This document shows, one piece after another, positions 24,204 to 26,929 of a stretch of 26,929 nucleotides of DNA. Positions within the stretch are counted from its first letter, which is position 1; every line of letters begins with the position of its first letter. A program made the translations under genes and the position numbers. The notes beneath the pieces were generated by a model that searched no databases, was not told the origin of the DNA, and saw nothing but the letters and a program-made list of their open reading frames with translations. The stretch spans positions 1 through 26,929 of the forward strand of contig CAZIVE010000030.1 in assembly GCA_964542435.1 (NCBI GenBank), written 5' to 3'. This DNA comes from CAZIVE01 sp964542435. Its GTDB lineage: Bacteria > Bacteroidota > Bacteroidia > Bacteroidales > Tannerellaceae.

Positions 24204-25033
24204 AAGCGATATACATAGAGAAATGCGCTGCAACCTTCCTTCGCGAAGGAGAAGGTTACCGATTTGCCGAACCCGATTACAAGCAGACTATTCCGAACGC
24301 TTCCGAGCGCCGCAGGATGAGCCGCATTGTGAAGATGGGGACAAGCGTCGGCCTCGCCTGCACATCGCCGCAAACGGAAGCCATTCTCACAGCCACCGGC
24401 TTGGGCTGTATGGCAGACACAGAGAAGTTCATGCAGCAGATGTTTGAGCGAAACGATCTACCACTTTCGCCCACGCCCTTCATCCATTCCACATTCAACA
24501 CCATCGGTGCGCAGATTGCCATGCTCACAGGCAATCATGGCTACAACAACACCTACGTGCATCGTGCGCTCTCTTTCGAATCGGCACTGACCGACGCTGC
24601 GCTGATGCTAGAGGAATGTCCGTCGCGTCATATACTGGTCGGAGCGATCGACGAACTGACGCCCTCGGTGAACACGATTCTCCATCGCTTTCGCGCAGAC
24701 AGGGAGTTCCCGATAGGTGAAGGCGCCGCCTTCTTCCGTTTGACAGGCGAAGCAGACGACGCCGAAGCTTGCATCACGGACATGGAATCTGGAGAAGGCC
24801 GTTTGAATGAAGCCTATATCGATGACTTCCTTAGAAAGAACAATGCTCCGAATGCGCAAAGGATCTTTCCTTCCGATTACAAGAAATTCTGCGGAGAATA
24901 CGCCACAGCCATCTCCTTCGCTCTCTGGATGACTTTGCAGGAATTACCTTCTGAATCACCCATCCTCATTGCCAACGAATCGTGGGGCAGCCATTCGATG
25001 CTTTTGCTCCGCGACAACAGCGCCAAACGCTAA
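24200..25033 (+). CDS. Cys-less KS-like protein, probable chain-length factor (ApeC-like)
   Basis: A 277-residue protein in the beta-ketoacyl synthase N-terminal-like group. The start at 24200 is in an ATGA overlap; an upstream ATG at 24188 is in the same frame. KS-like landmarks are SPQTEAILTATGLGCMADTE, HSTFNTIGAQIAMLTGNHGY, and SFESALTDAALML. The position of the catalytic Cys is occupied by Ala123 (HRALSFESA), and no THGT or TGH histidine motifs exist. It therefore cannot condense by itself and is predicted to dimerise with KS3 and set chain length. It is the last gene of the contiguous operon. Its length is normal for these short factors, so it is not a truncated KS. Confidence 0.85.
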   Translation: MKAIYIEKCAATFLREGEGYRFAEPDYKQTIPNASERRRMSRIVKMGTSVGLACTSPQTEAILTATGLGCMADTEKFMQQMFERNDLPLSPTPFIHSTFNTIGAQIAMLTGNHGYNNTYVHRALSFESALTDAALMLEECPSRHILVGAIDELTPSVNTILHRFRADREFPIGEGAAFFRLTGEADDAEACITDMESGEGRLNEAYIDDFLRKNNAPNAQRIFPSDYKKFCGEYATAISFALWMTLQELPSESPILIANESWGSHSMLLLRDNSAKR

Positions 25034-25076
25034 ATTCCCAAGAAATCCGCCCGATCCGGCTGTAATAGATCATTTA

Positions 25077-25290
25077 CGCCCTTGTAATTTGTTGGAATAG
25101 GGTGAAAATGGAGCTTTCAGTATGTGCAAGTTGCAAGAATAGGGGGAAAATGGAACTTTCACTATGTGCAAGAAGCAAGTGCAGGGGGAAATTGGAACTT
25201 ACACTATGTGCAAGTCACAAGTGCAGGGTGATCTTCGAACTTACACTCGGTGCAAGTAGGTAGAGCAGGGGGAAAAAGGAGTTTGCAGGG
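25077..25290 (-). repeat. 42-bp tandem repeat array 2 (inverted relative to array 1)
   Basis: Consecutive 42-bp units end in TGTGCAAG or GGTGCAAG at 25089-25130, 25131-25172, 25173-25214 and 25215-25256, with a decayed unit at 25257-25290. Each reads CAGGG(G/T)GAAAATGGAACTT followed by (T/A)CACTATGTGCAAG, which is the reverse complement of the array 1 unit with 10-25% changes. The left flank CGCCCTTGTAATT is the reverse complement of the array 1 right flank AATTACAAGGGYG, so the two elements share a defined end. The copies are more diverged than those in array 1. Confidence 0.9.
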
Positions 25291-25422
25291 AAAGAAAGGA
25301 ATAGAAGAAGGAGGAAATAGGAGATTAGGGTGGAAGAAATGAACCCGTTACGTTCATTCTGCTCTCGGTTTGCATTATCTTTGCTACAAAGAGCGAAAAT
25401 AAGCTGCACCTCGGCATAACAT

Positions 25423-25436
25423 TCAAGCAAGCTTGA
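25423..25436. promoter_or_regulatory. Dyad upstream of the deacetylase promoter
   Basis: TCAAGC-AA-GCTTGA is a perfect 6-bp dyad centred 29 nt before the second -7 element, near the expected -33 zone. It could be an operator; no regulator is known. Confidence 0.35.
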
Positions 25437-25458
25437 TGATTCTACTCTCGGTTTGCAT

Positions 25459-25466
25459 TATCTTTG
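25459..25466 (+). promoter_or_regulatory. -7 element for the deacetylase/LolA-like operon
   Basis: TATCTTTG matches TAnnTTTG exactly and lies 29 nt before the ATG at 25495, which supports that start over the ATG at 25453. A TTG at 25433-25435 is 23 bp upstream, a little far for -33. Confidence 0.6.
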
Positions 25467-25494
25467 CTGTAAATTATTACAAATTCGATTTATC

Positions 25495-26193
25495 ATGAGC
25501 ACAATCATTTGGATCCTTATAATTCTTGCAGTTCTCATACTGCTATACATTTTCAGCATCTCCTTTAATATCCGCGCAGGAATGTATGTAAGAGCTTTCT
25601 GCAACGCCGACACCAAGGACAAGGTGATCGCCCTGACTTACGATGACGGGCCCGATCCTGAACACACAGCTGCCGTATTGGACGTGCTGAAGGCACATCA
25701 GGTGAAAGCCACCTTCTTTCTCATCGGGGAAAAGGCGGAAGCGCATCCTGAACTGGTGCAGCGGATTCTTGATGAAGGACATGACATCGGCAACCATTCC
25801 TGGTCGCATAAAAATTTGTTCCCACTCTTTTCAAAGAAGAAGATGAGCGACCAACTACGCAAGACCGACGAAGCGATAGAGAAGATCACAGGCCGTAAAC
25901 CGGAACTCTTCCGTCCACCGTTCGGAGTGACCAATCCGACCGTGGCGCATGTCATCAAGGAAAGAGGCTACAAAGCCATCGGCTGGAACATCCGCTCATT
26001 CGATACGACCAAGCAGCCGCGCGATCTCGTATTCCAACGCATCTCACAGCAAGTAGTGCCCGGTGCCGTCGTTCTGATGCACGATCGCATGTTCGAAGCA
26101 GAGAAACTGACCGAGAAACTGCTCGACTTTGTTGAAAAGAAGGGATATCGCGTCATTCCCATCAGCGAAATGATGAAAGGAGGCGAAGCATGA
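25495..26193 (+). CDS. Membrane-anchored NodB-type polysaccharide deacetylase
   Basis: A 232-residue protein with one N-terminal membrane helix (MSTIIWILIILAVLILLYIF) followed by a NodB-homology domain. It shows TYDDGPD (Asp50-Asp51), the metal-binding HSWSH (His101, His105), RPPFG (140-144), GWNIRSFD, and VVLMHD near the end. All five motifs of the carbohydrate esterase 4 family are recognisable, so it should be active, removing acetyl groups from N-acetylated sugars or another substrate. The upstream ATG at 25453 would place it before the promoter. It overlaps the LolA-like gene by ATGA. Deacetylases of this type also occur in polyene/flexirubin clusters; whether it modifies a glycosyl part of the product or peptidoglycan is unknown. 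Confidence 0.9.
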   Translation: MSTIIWILIILAVLILLYIFSISFNIRAGMYVRAFCNADTKDKVIALTYDDGPDPEHTAAVLDVLKAHQVKATFFLIGEKAEAHPELVQRILDEGHDIGNHSWSHKNLFPLFSKKKMSDQLRKTDEAIEKITGRKPELFRPPFGVTNPTVAHVIKERGYKAIGWNIRSFDTTKQPRDLVFQRISQQVVPGAVVLMHDRMFEAEKLTEKLLDFVEKKGYRVIPISEMMKGGEA

Positions 26194-26837
26194 GACGTCT
26201 GATTGTTTTACTTGTCATTCTCACGGTTGTTCTGCCCGTTGCTGCCCAAAGCAAGCTGAAAGAGATGAATGCTCAGGAAACAAGTGCCCTGCAGAAACGA
26301 TGGAAGGAGAGCGCAACCACAATCAAAAGCATCGATTGCGACTTTGTTCAGACGAAACACATGGCGGTATTCAAAAAAGATATCCGTTCCAAAGGACATT
26401 TCCAGTTCCGCCGAGAGAATAAGATCCGCATGGAATACACCAACGCGAATGGCAAACCGGCTTATGAGACGATCATGAACGGCAACAAGCTGAAGGTCGT
26501 TTCAGGCGGGAAGAGCAACATCCTCGATCTGGGAAGCAATCAGATGGTGGCCGAGATGGGGAAAAGTCTCACAGCCTGCATGACAGGAGACATCACCAAA
26601 ATCAATACAGCCTACAAACTGACCTATTTCTCCAACAACAAAGAGTACATGATCCGAATCGTGCCAAAGGCAGAGGAACAAAGAGAATACATCCGCGAAT
26701 TGCAGATCACGCTCTCGCGAAGCAACCTTTCCGTTACCTCACTGACCATCGACGAATCCGACAACAACACTACTGTTTATCGCTTCACCAACGTGAAATA
26801 CAACACCATCACGAGTGATGCAAAATTTGCGATGTAG
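26190..26837 (+). CDS. LolA-like outer membrane lipoprotein carrier homologue
   Basis: A 215-residue periplasmic protein with a signal peptide (MRRLIVLLVILTVVLPVAAQ). The LolA-type half-barrel shows DCDFVQTKHMAVFKKDIRSKG (about 50-70), a hydrophobic FQFRRENKIRMEYT strand, then SGGKSNILDLGSNQMVAEM. LolA carries lipoproteins from the inner to the outer membrane. Divergent LolA proteins (ApeG-type) are regular parts of aryl polyene clusters and may carry the lipid-linked pigment. The ATGA overlap with the deacetylase links both to one transcript. Because it follows the polyene operon it is more likely pathway-specific than the housekeeping lolA. Confidence 0.87.
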   Translation: MRRLIVLLVILTVVLPVAAQSKLKEMNAQETSALQKRWKESATTIKSIDCDFVQTKHMAVFKKDIRSKGHFQFRRENKIRMEYTNANGKPAYETIMNGNKLKVVSGGKSNILDLGSNQMVAEMGKSLTACMTGDITKINTAYKLTYFSNNKEYMIRIVPKAEEQREYIRELQITLSRSNLSVTSLTIDESDNNTTVYRFTNVKYNTITSDAKFAM

Positions 26838-26878
26838 AAAGTAGAGAATAAACGCCAATACGTAAATCAATCTTATTT

Positions 26879-26929
26879 TTAGGGGACAATTCCCTTCATC
26901 GACGGTTCGCCTTCAACAGCAGCGATAAT
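26879..26929 (-). CDS. C-terminal end of a convergent gene entering from the right edge
   Basis: The minus strand is open from the edge for 16 codons and ends in TAA (26879-26881), reading IIAAVEGEPSMKGIVP. Codon choice is protein-like and the plus strand has no ATG, GTG or TTG start after the LolA-like gene. I do not recognise the product; the piece is too short. If real, it marks the end of the plus-strand polyene region. Confidence 0.4.
   Translation of the reverse strand: MIAAVEGEPSMKGIVP

Larger units (their letters stand above)
25362..25468 (+). repeat. 24-bp direct repeat pair carrying -7 promoter elements
   Basis: The same 24 bp, starting CTCTCGGTTTGC and ending TATCTTTGCT, occurs at 25362-25385 and 25445-25468, 83 bp apart. 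Each contains TATCTTTG (25376-25383 and 25459-25466), a perfect TAnnTTTG. The sequence between the copies is not repeated. Confidence 0.85.
25034..25494. other. 461-nt intergenic region after the polyene operon
   Basis: Holds repeat array 2 (25077-25290), a purine-rich stretch (about 25260-25340), a 24-bp direct repeat pair and a dyad before the deacetylase gene. No convincing gene or tRNA was seen, and no strong terminator hairpin follows the last operon gene. Confidence 0.7.

Noticed and set aside
24200..25033. Frameshifted or truncated KS pseudogene
   Set aside because: The frame is intact, coupled by ATGA and matches the short Cys-less KS-like factors, so it is better read as a functional chain-length factor.

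Overview
The window looks like a Bacteroidota chromosome, most likely a Prevotella-like member of the Bacteroidales. Most genes or operons are preceded by the Bacteroidota -7 element TAnnTTTG. The protein repertoire fits as well: PepC-like C1 peptidase with a signal peptide, Bacteroidales-type flippase behind ruvB, GH29 and GH35 lipoprotein or secreted glycosidases, a T9SS-like sorting tail, and split KS/chain-length-factor genes. Three runs of exactly 100 N (3203-3302, 9758-9857, 15699-15798) are scaffolding gaps whose true lengths are unknown. No rRNA, tRNA, insertion sequence or CRISPR array was recognised.

Layout. Positions 1-1695 (minus) hold ruvB followed by the 5' part of a polysaccharide flippase. 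Positions 1792-3006 (plus) hold an N-acylglucosamine 2-epimerase family enzyme. Positions 3101-3379 hold a 42-bp tandem repeat array broken by an assembly gap. Positions 3496-5939 (minus) form an operon of a secreted bleomycin-hydrolase-like cysteine peptidase and two tandemly duplicated FMN-barrel (PNPOx-like) lipoproteins. Next come a secreted beta-helix-type surface protein (6054-7481, minus) and a NimA/PNPOx-like flavoprotein (7613-8086, minus). A glycan-degradation stretch follows: a GH29 alpha-L-fucosidase lipoprotein (8176-10060, split by a gap), a GH35-like beta-galactosidase (10293-12035), a LOG-family nucleotide hydrolase (12129-12716, minus) and a large secreted DUF5695-like protein (12772-15591, minus).

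The centrepiece is 15964-25033 (plus), a tightly packed 11-gene operon with many ATGA overlaps. It encodes a ketoreductase, KS1, ACP1, an LpxL-like acyltransferase, an O-methyltransferase-like protein, a hot-dog dehydratase, a hot-dog thioesterase, KS2 (a full KS plus a C-terminal KS-like extension), ACP2, KS3 and a Cys-less KS-like chain-length factor. This is the enzyme set of an aryl-polyene/flexirubin-type type II polyketide pathway. After a 461-nt intergenic region, which carries a second inverted copy of the 42-bp repeat array and a duplicated promoter-like element, come a membrane-anchored NodB-type deacetylase and a LolA-like carrier (25495-26837). A convergent minus-strand reading frame appears to enter from the right edge. 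No ammonia lyase, acyl-CoA/ACP ligase, glycosyltransferase or MMPL exporter is present in the window.

Working together (inference): KR, dehydratase and KS proteins extend a starter on the two ACPs into a conjugated polyene. The methyltransferase may decorate the aryl head. The acyltransferase and LolA-like protein would pass the product to a lipid and the outer membrane. Starter-unit genes would have to lie elsewhere or be absent.
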